NCBI RefSeq assembly: GCF_025567195.1 | Contig: NZ_JAOQJF010000007.1 | Coordinates: 62,001-126,000 of the forward strand | Direction of reading: 5' to 3' | Source of the DNA: Alitiscatomonas aceti | GTDB taxonomy: Bacteria; Bacillota; Clostridia; Lachnospirales; Lachnospiraceae | DNA length: 64,000 bases | Translations under genes and position numbers: made by a program | Part shown: one piece after another, positions 1-8,250 of the stretch | Position numbering within the stretch: the stretch's first letter is position 1 | How the letters are laid out: each line of letters begins with the position of its first letter | Notes under the pieces: model-generated | Told to the model about the DNA's origin: nothing | Databases searched by the model: none | What the model saw: the letters and a program-made list of their open reading frames with translations, nothing else

Positions 1-1020
1 AGTTGCCAAATCTGACGGAATGATGTCCATATCGTATCCGGAACGGACAGCTTTCTTCTGTTCCTCAATCTTGGAACGATCCAGCTCCGTAATGGTGTGC
101 TTGATGGATTTGATTGCTTTATTCTGGTCTACCGACTGAATGTGCATAGTCACGATCTGGCTGGATTCCATATCCAGAAAATCCTTCAGCAGCTGATCCG
201 ACAGGTCGGAAGCCGTGATCTGGAGATAGGACATGGAGCCATACATCCCGCCCATCTGAAAAATACGGTTCTTCGGAAAGGCAAAACCGGTCGGTGCAAT
301 AAAGTCCTTTACCGACAGCCCGCTCTCCGGCAACCACTTCCAATCGAAATTGAATCGGTCATTGTCACCCATGTGGAACATATCGTGCATCAGATGAAGC
401 CGTTCCTTGCCGTTCAGCAATTTTGCCCGGACACCCAAGCGTTTGAAGTTGTTCATCAGGTCGATCTCGATGTGAATGAGCCTCGGCTTTGCCTGTTTCA
501 TGGATTCCGCCTCAATGCCAAACGTCAGGTACTTCGTCTTGGTCAGGCCGTTGTTGCCCTGGGCAAGCTGGCGGCGCAGCATGGTGCTGTACTCCGTGCG
601 CACCGGATTGAAATGATCCTTCTGGTACGGGATACGCACCATCTTCTCAAAATTCGAGGCATCCGTAGCCATATTCATAAAAGAAAGCTCAAAGCGGATG
701 CTGGAATCAAAGAAGTTCAGGAAGCTGCACCATTCCTCAAAGATAGCCGTCTGATCCTCCTGCTGTGCCAGCTGGTAATTGATGTCCTGAAACTGAATGG
801 TTTTGGTGTAGTAGTTGTCCGTCACACGGCAGATACCATCCGGGAACATCCGCTGAAAGGGAATGCTATCCTGAGCTGAGTGCGGAACCGTGCTGTCACC
901 CCTTGCACGGTCAATCACCGTCTGCACCTGTTTTTGCTCTGCGGCTGACAGATGGGACGGCATTCGGATGTCATCCTGCTTTTTATTCTTCGCTGTCAGC
1001 TTTTCGAGAATTTTGAACAA
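1..1020 (-). CDS. VirB4-like conjugation ATPase, N-terminal part (cut by window edge)
   Basis: The first 340 codons of a VirB4/TraE-type type IV secretion ATPase, which would power substrate transfer and pilus assembly at the cytoplasmic membrane. The start is a TTG at 1020, chosen because GGAGG lies 9 nt upstream and no better in-frame start exists. The gene overlaps the end of the PrgI gene by 38 nt, so translation is probably coupled. The visible part is the N-terminal CagE/TraE-like region. The Walker motifs would lie beyond position 1. PrgI followed by VirB4 is the standard order in Gram-positive ICEs. Family assignment is by recognition and context. Confidence 0.85.
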   Translation of the reverse strand, partial: MFKILEKLTAKNKKQDDIRMPSHLSAAEQKQVQTVIDRARGDSTVPHSAQDSIPFQRMFPDGICRVTDNYYTKTIQFQDINYQLAQQEDQTAIFEEWCSFLNFFDSSIRFELSFMNMATDASNFEKMVRIPYQKDHFNPVRTEYSTMLRRQLAQGNNGLTKTKYLTFGIEAESMKQAKPRLIHIEIDLMNNFKRLGVRAKLLNGKERLHLMHDMFHMGDNDRFNFDWKWLPESGLSVKDFIAPTGFAFPKNRIFQMGGMYGSMSYLQITASDLSDQLLKDFLDMESSQIVTMHIQSVDQNKAIKSIKHTITELDRSKIEEQKKAVRSGYDMDIIPSDLAT

Positions 1021-1375
1021 TGCGATTTACCTCCATTTCCACATCTGCCTGCTGCACCAGCAGTGCATAGTAATTTTTTGTTTTGTAAGGCCGCGTTTTC
1101 GGCCTCTTGAACTTTGCCTCATAGAAGTGCTTTGCCACCACTTCCAGCGGCTGACCGTCTTTCTCGTACATGGCAAGAAAGAAAAGCGGCAGCATCACTG
1201 CCATCATGCCAAGTGCGGCAAGGCTCAGATTTCCGCTGGATTTGAGCAAAAAGAAAACCGGAACGCCAATCAGCGCACCGGCTCCAAAGCAGAGAATCTG
1301 CCGTTTGGTCAGGTTCATAAAGACCTTGGTTTTGACCTTTGAAAGGTCTCGCGGCACAGAAATATAAGATGCCAT
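983..1375 (-). CDS. PrgI family membrane protein
   Basis: 130-aa protein of the PrgI/TcpE-like family that sits between the VirB6-like and VirB4-like genes in Gram-positive conjugation modules and probably recruits the ATPase to the membrane channel. The N-terminus reads MASYISVPRDLSKVKTKV, followed by two close hydrophobic segments at about residues 28-45 and 50-70 and a basic soluble C-terminal half. The ribosome binding site GGAGG precedes the ATG. It overlaps the start of the VirB4-like gene. Confidence 0.9.
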   Translation of the reverse strand: MASYISVPRDLSKVKTKVFMNLTKRQILCFGAGALIGVPVFFLLKSSGNLSLAALGMMAVMLPLFFLAMYEKDGQPLEVVAKHFYEAKFKRPKTRPYKTKNYYALLVQQADVEMEVNRIVQNSRKADSEE

Positions 1376-1392
1376 GAATCATTCCTCCTTCC

Positions 1393-2259
1393 TTAGTGCG
1401 CTGCAAACACGGATTTCGCAAGGCTTCCCGTCTTAAACAGTGTAAATGCCAGCAAAACCGTATAGCCCATAACGCCCCAAATGCTGCTGATGATGTTATC
1501 CGAAAAGGACAGGTTCTGAATCAGAACTGCATAGATGCCTACACAGATCATGATAAGAAAGCCTTGGAATCCCAGTGCAAACAGGGAACGCAGGTAGTTT
1601 TGACCGGTATGGCTCTGCTCATGGTTTCCAAAGGTTGCGAACGGAATCGGCGCAAGGCTCACCATGAGATATATTTCCACCATTCGGCCATACACGATAA
1701 CAAAGATAATAGCCGACAATGCCAGCATCGTGAACTGAACCACAAAGGTCTGCAAATACAGTCCCAGCAGCGGTCCCAAGTCCATTCCTTCCAATGTAGC
1801 CTGCATTGCTGTCAGGGTCGCATCACTGACGGACGTATTGCCGGAAATCAGACCGCCGCTTCGGGAGATCACTTGCTGCGCCACATCAAAGACAGCCATC
1901 GTGATATTGAATGTGTTCGAGATCAGAGTCACTGCCAGAAAGGTCTTAAAGACCCATTTGAAAAATGTCCACGTCTCGAAATTTGCCAGATTGTTATGCT
2001 CGATGAGCATCTGGATCAGCTCATAACAGGCGATGAATGTCAGCACCATTCCGGCAATGGGCAGGATCACGGATTCCGAGATGTTACGGATCATAGAGAA
2101 AACCGCAGGTGAAAAGTTCGCCGGTGTGGTTCCCACATCGCCTGCGATCTGTCCAACCTGTTGGTTGACCGAATCAAACATCCCTGAAAGATTTCCCATG
2201 ATACCGCTGATGATCATGCTCTTGAGCCAATCTGTGATCTGTTCAAGGATACTCTGCAT
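1393..2259 (-). CDS. VirB6/TrbL-like conjugal transfer membrane protein
   Basis: 288-aa polytopic protein with an N-terminal amphipathic region, hydrophobic segments near residues 60-85, 105-125, 170-195, 200-225 and 240-285, and a conserved loop with a Gly-Asn-His-Glu-Gln stretch typical of VirB6/TrbL-like channel subunits of Firmicute ICEs. It would form the inner part of the mating channel together with PrgI and VirB4. It lies 17 nt upstream of the PrgI gene. The function is inferred from topology and position. Confidence 0.85.
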   Translation of the reverse strand: MQSILEQITDWLKSMIISGIMGNLSGMFDSVNQQVGQIAGDVGTTPANFSPAVFSMIRNISESVILPIAGMVLTFIACYELIQMLIEHNNLANFETWTFFKWVFKTFLAVTLISNTFNITMAVFDVAQQVISRSGGLISGNTSVSDATLTAMQATLEGMDLGPLLGLYLQTFVVQFTMLALSAIIFVIVYGRMVEIYLMVSLAPIPFATFGNHEQSHTGQNYLRSLFALGFQGFLIMICVGIYAVLIQNLSFSDNIISSIWGVMGYTVLLAFTLFKTGSLAKSVFAAH

Positions 2260-2274
2260 GAGCCGCCTCCTTCC

Positions 2275-2373
2275 TTACGCAAACACACCGAACAGCTTCG
2301 CCATCCGGGACAGAAGCATGAACAGCTGTGAGAAAAGAGACAGTGCCGATGCAGTTGTAGTAAGAAACGCCAT
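2275..2373 (-). CDS. 32-aa hydrophobic peptide of the transfer operon
   Basis: A tiny ORF with an ideal site, AGGAGG and 8 nt of spacing before ATG. It encodes MAFLTTTASALSLFSQLFML followed by LSRMAKLFGVFA. It shares the start MAF with the Maff2 peptide upstream and ends 15 nt before the VirB6-like start, within that gene's ribosome binding site region. The single hydrophobic amphipathic stretch suggests a membrane-associated subunit. No function is recognised. The strong site and position argue for translation; the length makes homology weak. Confidence 0.6.
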   Translation of the reverse strand: MAFLTTTASALSLFSQLFMLLSRMAKLFGVFA

Positions 2374-2449
2374 AGATTTGTCCTCCTGTAACTTGTCCGG
2401 CCTATCAGCCGGTGCGATTCTAAACTGCGGTTATGCGCCAAACTTCCAA

Positions 2450-2556
2450 CATGTGCACCTGCCGGAGAGCGCAGAAAATAGCCAGCTGCGGATATTGCCT
2501 GCACCTGACTATGTAACAGGCAGCTTTCGCCGCCCGGTCGGAATCTTCGCTCCGAC
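2450..2556 (-). ncRNA. Structured intergenic element, copy B
   Basis: Read on the minus strand: a hairpin at 2537-2556 (GUCGGA pairing with UCCGAC), a GNRA-capped hairpin at 2519-2534 (GGCGGC-GAAA-GCUGCC), the sequence UUACAUAG opening a stem at 2505-2512 that pairs with 2478-2485 (CUGGCUAU), and a trailing GCAGGUGCACAUG at 2450-2462. The same ordered parts recur at 2843-2931, on the other side of the Maff2 gene. It could be a cis-regulatory or processing element, or a small RNA. Pairing was checked by eye only. Confidence 0.5.
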
Positions 2557-2565
2557 AGCTTTCGC

Positions 2566-2781
2566 TTAACCGAACAGACCGGAAAGCAGTGGAACCAGAG
2601 TCGTGCCGATCAGTGCCACGCCGCCGCCAGCCATGAGCTGCTTCATGCCCTGAGACTTTGCACCAGGGTTGTCGTTGCCGTAGCCTTCCAGCAGGTTGAT
2701 GGCTCCCCAGATACCGAGACCGGCACCCAGTGCGATAACGAGAGTCTGAAGAACGGTTACTGCGCTATTGAAAAATGCCAT
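2566..2781 (-). CDS. Maff2 family small membrane protein (VirB2-like candidate)
   Basis: 71-aa peptide beginning MAFFNSAVTVLQTLVIALGA, with two hydrophobic segments (about residues 5-27 and 48-69) around a short polar loop. This is the form of the Maff2 family found in Clostridial ICEs between the coupling protein and the VirB6-like protein. The position and two-helix shape resemble VirB2 pilin-type subunits, which is inference. The start at 2781 is preferred over an upstream in-frame ATG because AGGAGG lies 9 nt before it. Structured repeats lie on both sides of the gene. Confidence 0.85.
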   Translation of the reverse strand: MAFFNSAVTVLQTLVIALGAGLGIWGAINLLEGYGNDNPGAKSQGMKQLMAGGGVALIGTTLVPLLSGLFG

Positions 2782-2842
2782 AAATGTGTACCTCCTTGTA
2801 CGATGCGCCCTTGTGGGCTGATGAATAGTGATTTTCCATCTG

Positions 2843-2931
2843 CATGTGCACCTGCAAATGGGCAAACATATAGCCAGATTTCCAATCCCAATCAGAAACC
2901 TGGCTATGTAAAGAGGCGGCAGCTCGCCGCC
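2843..2931 (-). ncRNA. Structured intergenic element, copy A
   Basis: Minus-strand order: a GC hairpin at 2915-2931 (GGCGGC, loop of five, GCCGCC), the sequence UUUACAUAGCCAG opening a stem at 2900-2909 that pairs with 2866-2877, and a trailing GCAGGUGCACAUG at 2843-2855. It lies between the VirD4-like gene and Maff2. The parts and their order match the element at 2450-2556, while the loops and spacers differ, which is the pattern expected when structure is conserved. Confidence 0.5.
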
Positions 2932-2987
2932 CCTTCTTATTCTGTTGCCAACAGCACACCTATGACATCTTCGTCACCGGAACGAAC

Positions 2988-4745
2988 TTACTTGGCATGA
3001 TCTGCATTAAGCACTTCGTACTTATCACCGGGCTTGAGTTTCAGCCGATGGTCAAGAAACGCCTCGATGCTGAACGTGTTTTTCTTATCAGCACCGGCAG
3101 TGAGCTTGTAGTTCGGATGCTGGGTCAGATCATATTTATCTGACTTGAACGGTCTCACACCGCGCAGCTGCAAAATGCACTTACCGCCATCCAACACAGA
3201 CAGTTCATCCACCGAGGCCAGGTCATGCCCGACTTTTTGGTAATTGGTGCCGTAGGATGGGCTATTACCTCTGGTATCGGAAGTGTTGTACAGATCAATC
3301 GTTTCTTTCCCCAGTGCCTGATTCAGCTCTTTCAGCGTAGTCGGCTCCGAACCGCCAAGAAAAATACGGGAATCCATATTGCCGATGATGGTATCGGCAT
3401 TGTCCTTGTAGATTGCCTTCAACTGGCTCTGTGCCTGAAGCACCAGACACGCCGAGATTTCTCTTGATCGGATGGTGGCTACCAGCTTTTCCAGATTCGG
3501 AATCTGACCAATGTTCGCACACTCATCAATCAGGCAGCGCACATGCACCGGCAGTCTGCCGCCGTAAACATCATCCGCTTTTTCGCACAGCAGGTTAAAC
3601 AGCTGTGTGTAAATCATGGAAATCAGGAAATTAAAAGTCGGGTCTGTATCGCTCGTAATGAGGAACAGAGCCGTTTTCTTATCTCCCACCGTATCCAGCG
3701 ACAGCTCATCGTACATAGTGATATCACGGACTTCCTCAATATCGAAGGGAGCAAGACGTGCGCCGCAGCTCACCAGAATCGACTTTAAGGTCTTGCCCGC
3801 CGCCAGCTTGAACTTGGCATATTGGCGGACAGCAAAGTGGTTCGGTTTTTTCTTTTTCAGAGCTTCAAACATCTGATCCACTGGATTCTGAAAGGTTTCA
3901 TCATCCTCGCGTACTTCCATCGCATTCAGGAATTCAATCAGCGTTGCAAAGTTCTGCTCTTCCAGCGGTGCCTCATAGTGGATATAACCAATCAAAGCAC
4001 AATACAGCAAGGTCTCTGCCTTCGTCCAGAATTCGTCACCGGCCTTGCCGTCCCCTTTGGTGTTGGCAATGAGCGTTGTGGTCAGCTTCAAAATATCCTT
4101 TTCGCTGTGAATATACGCGAAGGGATTATAATGCATCGACTTTCTAAAATTGATAGTATTGAAAATCCGGATACTGTATCCGTTCTTCAAAAGGGCTTGG
4201 CCGCAGTCGATTACGATATCGCCTTTCGGGTCAGTGACCACATAGGAACTGTGGCATTGTAAAAGATTGGGTTTAAGCCAAAACCGGGTCTTGCCGCTGC
4301 CGGAGCCGCCCACCACCAGCACGTTTTTGTTTCGGGCATTTGCCGGATTCTTCGGGCGGTTGCCCATCATCAGCCGCTCCGTCCGGGTCAGAATCACATT
4401 GTTTGCAAACACTGGATCTTCAAACGGTTCGATGTCTTTCTGCGTACCCCAACGAGCAGAGCCATACTCCATGCCATGGCGATATTTCTTGGCATTTTTG
4501 CCTTTCAGGTACACAGCAAGCCGCAGACCCGCTCCGCAGCACACACCAATCAACAAATCCATCGGATGCAGACTTGGCATCGGATTGGAAAAGGCTGCAC
4601 CCAGGGCAGAAAGAAAGCCAAGGAGCTTTTCAGACATGTCTGCGCCCTCGGCAATTCTCCACGCTTCTCCCAGATTGGTACATACAAGACCGGCAATGAA
4701 GTACGGCAGGTTCAGGAGCAGCTGCTTCTTTGTCTTATTACTCAT
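2988..4745 (-). CDS. VirD4/TraG-type coupling protein
   Basis: 585-aa type IV coupling ATPase that would link the relaxase-DNA complex to the secretion channel. Two N-terminal hydrophobic segments (about residues 10-28 and 62-80) anchor it. Walker A is GGSGSGKT at about residues 146-153, and Walker B with the family signature reads LIDECANIG near residue 415. The C-terminal half holds the usual motif region with the Gln-Ser-Gln segment. It overlaps the end of the PcfB gene by 4 nt, so the two are coupled. The length is normal for Firmicute VirD4 proteins. Confidence 0.95.
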   Translation of the reverse strand: MSNKTKKQLLLNLPYFIAGLVCTNLGEAWRIAEGADMSEKLLGFLSALGAAFSNPMPSLHPMDLLIGVCCGAGLRLAVYLKGKNAKKYRHGMEYGSARWGTQKDIEPFEDPVFANNVILTRTERLMMGNRPKNPANARNKNVLVVGGSGSGKTRFWLKPNLLQCHSSYVVTDPKGDIVIDCGQALLKNGYSIRIFNTINFRKSMHYNPFAYIHSEKDILKLTTTLIANTKGDGKAGDEFWTKAETLLYCALIGYIHYEAPLEEQNFATLIEFLNAMEVREDDETFQNPVDQMFEALKKKKPNHFAVRQYAKFKLAAGKTLKSILVSCGARLAPFDIEEVRDITMYDELSLDTVGDKKTALFLITSDTDPTFNFLISMIYTQLFNLLCEKADDVYGGRLPVHVRCLIDECANIGQIPNLEKLVATIRSREISACLVLQAQSQLKAIYKDNADTIIGNMDSRIFLGGSEPTTLKELNQALGKETIDLYNTSDTRGNSPSYGTNYQKVGHDLASVDELSVLDGGKCILQLRGVRPFKSDKYDLTQHPNYKLTAGADKKNTFSIEAFLDHRLKLKPGDKYEVLNADHAK

Positions 4746-5224
4746 AGATCACGCTCCTGACTTTTGTGGCGAACCTTATCCGGAAGAATTGCAGCAACCA
4801 GCTCTTTGAGCTTGTTAAGCTGCTCCAGAACACTCGGTTTTTCCTTTGTTTTCAGCTTTCGGTTGGTGAATTCCTCAAAAGCGGAAGTCAGTGCATCCGC
4901 ATCCTTCGCCTTAAAGAACACCGTGTACTTGGGTGGCATTACATTTTGGTCTTTCGTAATGGCATAATCCACACCATATTTCCGTGCCACCTGTTCAAAG
5001 CCTTTCAAATCCGTTTTCTCAATGGGGATACTGCTGACTCCCTGATTCTGACCGATCAGTTCTTTGATGCTCTGCTTTCCAACCGGCAGCTGCGCTGTTT
5101 TCTGAGCCACCTTTGCCTGATGGTGCCGTTTCCACGCATTATAGCCATTCACGATGGTGCGAAAGGTCAATTTCGTGGTGCTGATTGCCAGATTGACGGT
5201 ACGATTTTCAACTTCTTCCTGCAT
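4742..5224 (-). CDS. PcfB/DUF3801 family protein
   Basis: 160-aa protein of the PcfB family (DUF3801), encoded directly upstream of coupling proteins in enterococcal and clostridial conjugative elements. A predicted alpha/beta region at about residues 60-130 is followed by a basic helical tail. In pCF10, PcfB takes part in the relaxosome, so a relaxosome accessory role is inferred here. Its stop overlaps the VirD4 start. AGGAAGGAGG lies before the ATG. Confidence 0.85.
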   Translation of the reverse strand: MQEEVENRTVNLAISTTKLTFRTIVNGYNAWKRHHQAKVAQKTAQLPVGKQSIKELIGQNQGVSSIPIEKTDLKGFEQVARKYGVDYAITKDQNVMPPKYTVFFKAKDADALTSAFEEFTNRKLKTKEKPSVLEQLNKLKELVAAILPDKVRHKSQERDL

Positions 5225-5242
5225 GAATCTCCGCCTCCTTCC

Positions 5243-5878
5243 TTACAAACTATCCCGATCCGGTGCAGGTTTGCTCTTTTCTTGGGGCTTTGCAGCCTTT
5301 TCCTCCATCTTCTTCACCATGTCATCCGGAACCGGAATCGCCATGATGCTGCGACCCATACGAACGAACATCTGGGGCTGATGGAACTGTTCCTCAAATT
5401 TCTGCATCTGCTCCGAAGTCAGAGAACCAAAGTCATCCTCTGTCAGCCCTACCACCAGAAAATCACCGGCATAAATGTCCTGCATATCCCCGTCTTCGGT
5501 GTAAATCGCACGGTTCAGCGGCAGACCATTGATTTTGCCGGATTCATTCAGAATAATGGCCACTTCATCCTCAAATGGATAGGTGACTTCAATATCGCCG
5601 CCGACCATGGCCTGCAAATCTTCCAGCTCCGTGCCAACACTGATTTTCTTCGGATAGGCATTGGGCTGTACCAGCAGCACATCCATTGTCCTGGTCTCTG
5701 CCAATTCATGTTCTCCAACGGTCTTGAAATCCACACCGGTGAAATCGCCGGAATCCAGAACATAGTCCTGATTGTTCCACGCCTGCGTCACCATGCGTTC
5801 CGCATCTTCCTGTGAGGCAGCTTCCACGGAAACCTTTCTCTGGAGAGTCTCTGTAATCTCCACATCAAATTTCTTCAT
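5243..5878 (-). CDS. DpnD/PcfM-like plus DUF3846-like accessory protein
   Basis: 211-aa protein with two parts. Residues 1-45 (MKKFDVEITETLQRKVSVEA) resemble the DpnD/PcfM N-terminal module, and residues 65-145 resemble DUF3846, a small domain common on ICEs and phages. A lysine- and proline-rich tail follows. The ATG at 5878 is chosen over the GTG at 5884 because the GTG lies inside the AAGGAGG site. The function is unknown; it is an accessory gene of the mobile element. Confidence 0.7.
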   Translation of the reverse strand: MKKFDVEITETLQRKVSVEAASQEDAERMVTQAWNNQDYVLDSGDFTGVDFKTVGEHELAETRTMDVLLVQPNAYPKKISVGTELEDLQAMVGGDIEVTYPFEDEVAIILNESGKINGLPLNRAIYTEDGDMQDIYAGDFLVVGLTEDDFGSLTSEQMQKFEEQFHQPQMFVRMGRSIMAIPVPDDMVKKMEEKAAKPQEKSKPAPDRDSL

Positions 5879-5888
5879 AGGCACCTCC

Positions 5889-6395
5889 TTAGATCAGGCG
5901 CAGTGCCGGAACCAACTCGCCGCCAATGGAAACCACCGTCAGGTTCTCGTTCACATAGTCGATGGTGCGTTCCAGCGTAAACAGATTGATGCTGCATTCG
6001 TTGCCGTTCTGGTCGATTTCCGAAACCTCCGCAGCTCCCAACAGATAGCGGGTTCTGTCAGTCTCGATCACATCGCTCTTATCATAATGGAGAAGCAGTT
6101 CCCCATCTGCCACCAGATCAGCCTCCATCTCATCGTAAACATCCTCAAAGATGTCTCGACTGCCAGCCTCGGTCAGAAGTTCGCCGCCAGCCCCCGGCAG
6201 GATCACCATCACAATGCGTTCCTTCGGGTGATCTTCACGGATTGCCTCCAGCATCACCCAGTTATGAAGCATCGCAATGGACTTCTCAAACATGGGATCA
6301 TCCATCGGATTCGGCTGCGATGCACCGTTCGGGCAATTCTTGCAGTCCATGCTGCACACTGCGTTGTTCTGATTCTTCTTAAAGTTCATCATCAT
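5889..6395 (-). CDS. Hypothetical ICE protein with N-terminal Cys motif
   Basis: 168-aa acidic protein I do not assign to a family. The N-terminus holds a compact cysteine cluster (C14, C18 and C21) that could bind a metal. The rest is a soluble alpha/beta pattern without membrane segments. Three ATGs in a row open the gene, and AAGGAG precedes the first. It lies 10 nt upstream of the DUF3846-like gene and downstream of the ParB-like gene, so it belongs to the maintenance and transfer transcript. Confidence 0.7.
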   Translation of the reverse strand: MMMNFKKNQNNAVCSMDCKNCPNGASQPNPMDDPMFEKSIAMLHNWVMLEAIREDHPKERIVMVILPGAGGELLTEAGSRDIFEDVYDEMEADLVADGELLLHYDKSDVIETDRTRYLLGAAEVSEIDQNGNECSINLFTLERTIDYVNENLTVVSIGGELVPALRLI

Positions 6396-6408
6396 AATAA
6401 TCTCCTTC

Positions 6409-7329
6409 TTATCGTTCCATGTCTCGTTGTTTACTTCGCTGCCACTTTTCCAGCAGCCGGATAATCGTGTCCTGCATCTGCTTCGGTGTATAGGATTTTG
6501 GGAAATACTTCCGAAGAACCTCGTTTTTAATCGTCACATGGTCAAGCTCATCCTTTTTGATTTCATTCATCACTTCACACATGGCATCCAAGGTGCAGCC
6601 GCCCTCCTGCGAGAGTTTTTTCAACCGCTGTGCCTGCGACAGGGATGGAGATGCCTGTGCATAGTCCATTGCTTCCAGAAATTCTTTCTGTTCAGACGGT
6701 TTCAGATAGGAAAGCTCTACTGCCGGATTGAAGGCGATTTTCTTCTCATCCACCATATCCAAAATTTCGGGAATCAGGTTTGTAAGGCGAATATAGCGAA
6801 AAATCTGATTTTTACTTGTGCCAAGTTCTTCCGCCATTTCCTCGCTCGACAGTTTTCCAAAATTATTTCCAAGTTGGGAATCGTTTTCTTTCGATGGCCT
6901 TCCTGCCTGATGCTTCATTGCCTCCAACTTCATCTTGTAGGAAAACGCTCTCTCGCTGGGAAGGATATTTTCCCGCTGCAAGTTGCTGTCCACCATGAAA
7001 ATGATTGCCGCATCATCGTCCATTTCATTAACGATGACCGGCACAGTCTCCAAACCTGCCAGCTGCGCCGCATGAAGTCTGCGGTGTCCTGAAAGAATTT
7101 CAAATCCGCCTTCCGGGTCAGGACGGACAATCAGTGGTGATACCACACCGATCTGCTTGATGCTCTCCACAGTCTGTTCCATCAGCTCATCGTCCAGCAC
7201 CTTAAAGGGATGTCCTTCAAAGGGATGCAGGTCAGAAAGCGGCATCTCCGTCCGCTGCTCCTTAGCCGCAGCGTCGGCAGCTGAGCCACTGCGGTTTTCT
7301 GTTGTAATACTGGTTTTTGCTTTTGCCAT
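6409..7329 (-). CDS. ParB/Spo0J-family partition-like protein
   Basis: 306-aa ParB N-terminal domain protein. The nuclease-like ParB/Srx fold spans about residues 27-125 with the motif GHRRLHAAQLAG, followed by a helix-turn-helix (residues 160-185) and a C-terminal helical region. Family members bind parS-like sites and, with CTP, spread on DNA. No ParA lies in the window, so it may act in regulation or element maintenance rather than classical partition. The ATG has GGAGG 11 nt upstream, inside the overlapping small ORF at 7262-7408. Confidence 0.9.
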   Translation of the reverse strand: MAKAKTSITTENRSGSAADAAAKEQRTEMPLSDLHPFEGHPFKVLDDELMEQTVESIKQIGVVSPLIVRPDPEGGFEILSGHRRLHAAQLAGLETVPVIVNEMDDDAAIIFMVDSNLQRENILPSERAFSYKMKLEAMKHQAGRPSKENDSQLGNNFGKLSSEEMAEELGTSKNQIFRYIRLTNLIPEILDMVDEKKIAFNPAVELSYLKPSEQKEFLEAMDYAQASPSLSQAQRLKKLSQEGGCTLDAMCEVMNEIKKDELDHVTIKNEVLRKYFPKSYTPKQMQDTIIRLLEKWQRSKQRDMER

Positions 7330-7408
7330 TCAGATTCTTAACCTCCTTCCAGCGGTGATAGATGTCATTCTTACCTGCGAAAAACGCCTTTTTTGCCTTG
7401 CACTTCAT
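7262..7408 (-). CDS. 48-aa basic ORF overlapping the parB-like start
   Basis: ATG at 7408 has AAGGAGG 10 nt upstream and overlaps the stop of the DnaC-like gene as ATGA, the classic coupling arrangement. It encodes MKCKAKKAFFAGKNDIYHRW and continues to an Arg/Cys-rich end (SCRRCG). It runs 68 nt into the ParB-like gene in another frame. The basic composition and cysteines suggest nucleic-acid binding, but no family is recognised. The alternative is a leader ORF that positions ribosomes at the ParB start. Confidence 0.5.
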   Translation of the reverse strand: MKCKAKKAFFAGKNDIYHRWKEVKNLNGKSKNQYYNRKPQWLSCRRCG

Positions 7409-8250
7409 AGATCAAGTACCTCCTTAACGACCTGCTGTTTTTCTTTTCCAATGCCCTTTCTGCGGTCCTCTCCGCTGATTCGCACCGGCGTACACATTTC
7501 CAAAATCCTGCTGTAAATCCGGGCGTATGCTACATCCTGCGGATTGCGGATTTCTGCAATCTTCAGATTGGTTGTGATAATGACCGGAAGCCCGGCCTTG
7601 TACCGTTCATCAATGACGGCATAGACCTGCTCCAACGCATATTCGGTACTGCGCTCAATCCCCAGATCATCCAGAATCAGCAAAGAATAGTTGGAAAACG
7701 AAGCGATATACCGGTATCGCTCTTCCGAATACATAGCCCCCATCTGGTTCAGGATTTTAGAGAAGTTCGTCATCAAAACCGGAATGCCCTGATCCAGCAG
7801 CGCATTGGCAATACATGCCGCCACAAAGGACTTTCCAGTTCCGACATCTCCCCATAACAAAAGGCCAAGGTTTTCAGCCTTGACCTTTTTCCACTGCTCC
7901 ACATAGCGTTTTGCCATTTGGATATCCTTGTTGTCTTCTGCAACGTCAAAATTCCATTCCAGAAGATGCTTTTCCTGAATCCCAGTTGCTTTCAGCTGCC
8001 TGATTCTACGCTGCCGCTCCAGCAGCTCATCCTGGCGTTTCTTCTCCGCCATCGCTTCCTGCTGGCATCTGCAAAGGCATGGAACAATCTTGTCTCTGCC
8101 CCAGAGCTTTACCCTGCACTGCACCGGCGTATGGCAGTTTCTGCAATACAACAGTCCGTCATCGCCCTGGTATTCCAGCTCTCCGGGTTCTTTCGGCGTA
8201 AAGAGCGAATCCAACGCCGCATTCAAAACTTCAGGCACCATGTCGCTCAT
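7405..8250 (-). CDS. DnaC/IstB-like helicase-loader ATPase
   Basis: 281-aa AAA+ ATPase of the DnaC/IstB type. The N-terminus has a cysteine cluster (CRNC at 36-39 and C58, C60, C62) that probably binds zinc. Walker A is GDVGTGKS with K140, and Walker B is LLILDD at about 191-196, followed by a sensor-1-like ITTN. Such proteins load the replicative helicase. With the helix-turn-helix gene directly upstream, overlapping by 4 nt, it forms the element's replication-type module. Confidence 0.9.
   Translation of the reverse strand: MSDMVPEVLNAALDSLFTPKEPGELEYQGDDGLLYCRNCHTPVQCRVKLWGRDKIVPCLCRCQQEAMAEKKRQDELLERQRRIRQLKATGIQEKHLLEWNFDVAEDNKDIQMAKRYVEQWKKVKAENLGLLLWGDVGTGKSFVAACIANALLDQGIPVLMTNFSKILNQMGAMYSEERYRYIASFSNYSLLILDDLGIERSTEYALEQVYAVIDERYKAGLPVIITTNLKIAEIRNPQDVAYARIYSRILEMCTPVRISGEDRRKGIGKEKQQVVKEVLDL

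Noticed and set aside
97..879. Plus-strand 260-aa ORF at the left edge
   Set aside because: It is the antisense of the VirB4-like gene, has no ribosome binding site, and the minus frame reads as a coherent ATPase N-terminus.
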